Source: Hydrogenothermaceae bacterium | GTDB lineage: Bacteria > Aquificota > Aquificia > Aquificales > Hydrogenothermaceae | Assembly: GCA_026984355.1 (NCBI GenBank) | Contig: JALSSG010000017.1 | Span: forward strand, 1-5,381 | Direction: 5' to 3' | Length of the DNA: 5,381 nucleotides | Part shown: in pieces, positions 4,915-5,381 of the stretch | Position numbering within the stretch: position 1 is the stretch's first letter | How the letters are laid out: every line of letters starts with the position of its first letter | The notes under the pieces: model-generated | Database searches by the model: none | Told to the model about the DNA's origin: nothing | Seen by the model: only the letters and a program-made list of their open reading frames with translations | Program-made: the position numbers and the translations under genes

Positions 4915-5381
4915 ATAATCTTTTGGCAAGCACAGCTGTAGAAAGAGCCTGGAATATTATTTGAGTTATATCTCTAAGAAGTGGACGCCATAAAATTGGT
5001 ACCTTAACTTCTGTAGGTACAACTATAGTATCTCCCTGTTCAAGCTTTATATCGTAAAAATCTTCTCCAAAAACTAGTTTATCCTTTTTCCATCTAACGA
5101 AAGAAAAAGTACTACCTGTATTTTTCTTTGATATGACTCTACCGTTAGCTTTTATTATAAACAGATCTGATTCTTTAGCATTATCTTTTAATCCACCTAC
5201 TTCTTGAAGATAATCTATTACCTTCCAATCTTTTTTATACGGTAGAGATATTTGGTTATATACACCTCCAAGAACAAGAACATAATTTGGTTTTGAAGGT
5301 ATATAAATAAAGTCTCCATCTTGAAGCAAGATATTATCATCAGAATCTTTTAGCTTCTCAAGGTCATTTGGAATATCTAAA
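4913..5381 (-). CDS. SLBB-domain polysaccharide export protein (Wza/OPX-like), C-terminal part
   Basis: An outer-membrane polysaccharide exporter of the Wza/OPX type. Only the last 155 residues are in the window, and the frame is open to the right edge, so the gene is 5'-truncated by the window, not by mutation. Visible is one full SLBB unit: ILLQDGDFIYIPSKPN, then VLVLGGVYNQ, VIDYLQEVGGLKDNA and LFIIKANGRVIS, closed by a second LEQGDTIVVPTEV strand pair. The C-terminal 25 residues (WRPLLRDITQII to AKRL) form an amphipathic helix. In Wza such a helix builds the outer-membrane alpha-barrel. A TTG at 5329 falls within the ILLQDGD strand and is not a real start. The missing upstream part would normally hold the signal peptide, the Poly_export domain and further SLBB repeats. 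It is the first of three genes (export, wzi-like, wzz-like) spaced 10 and 16 nt apart. Confidence 0.9.
   Translation of the reverse strand, partial: LDIPNDLEKLKDSDDNILLQDGDFIYIPSKPNYVLVLGGVYNQISLPYKKDWKVIDYLQEVGGLKDNAKESDLFIIKANGRVISKKNTGSTFSFVRWKKDKLVFGEDFYDIKLEQGDTIVVPTEVKVPILWRPLLRDITQIIFQALSTAVLAKRL

Noticed and set aside
5327..5329. TTG as the start of a 138-residue SLBB protein
   Set aside because: The frame is open to the window edge and the upstream residues (LDIPNDLEK to DDNI) continue a normal SLBB-protein pattern. The TTG is inside the ILLQDGD strand and has no Shine-Dalgarno.
1..5381. CRISPR array, tRNA or rRNA gene, or plus-strand coding gene
   Set aside because: I see no regularly spaced repeats, no tRNA-like cloverleaf or conserved rRNA blocks, and the minus-strand genes account for almost all of the sequence.

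Overview
The window is a low-GC (about one third G+C by sampling), tightly packed stretch in which every gene I can support lies on the minus strand, so transcription runs from the right edge to the left. An outer-membrane Wzi-type barrel, a Wza-type export protein and a DksA/LspA pair point to a diderm (Gram-negative) bacterium. The Lys/Glu/Ile-rich proteins and this gene mix remind me of a thermophilic Aquificota such as Sulfurihydrogenibium or Persephonella. That assignment is an impression, not a demonstrated identity.

Right half (about 5381 to 2229), a capsule or exopolysaccharide export block in transcription order: the C-terminal part of a Wza-like SLBB outer-membrane export protein (cut by the window edge), a Wzi-like capsule assembly outer-membrane protein, and a Wzz-type inner-membrane chain-length/co-polymerase protein without a kinase domain. 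The gaps are 10 and 16 nt. In both, the upstream TAG stop runs directly into the Shine-Dalgarno of the next gene, so translational coupling is likely. Together these would set polymer length (Wzz), carry the polymer across the periplasm and outer membrane (Wza-like), and anchor or assemble it at the surface (Wzi-like).

Middle (2245 to 1161): a good sigma70-like promoter candidate (TTGAAA, 18 nt, TATAAT) sits across the 3' end of wzz and just upstream of an aldo/keto reductase gene. The reductase starts at TTG and has the full Asp/Tyr/Lys/His catalytic set. This may separate a second transcription unit from the capsule genes.

Left part (1112 to 193): a DksA/TraR-type C4 zinc-finger regulator overlaps lspA (lipoprotein signal peptidase) by 4 nt (GTGA). 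The sequence supports starting the DksA-like gene at the ATG at 1097.

Left edge (about 197 to 1): directly behind the lspA stop lies what looks like the left end of an IS200/IS605-family (tnpB-type) insertion sequence. It shows a 6-bp imperfect-palindrome hairpin and the first 25 codons of a TnpB/OrfB protein that continues outside the window. This partial gene and the possible TTTAA junction at the lspA stop codon are the least obvious features here. I see no strong evidence of a wholly new system.
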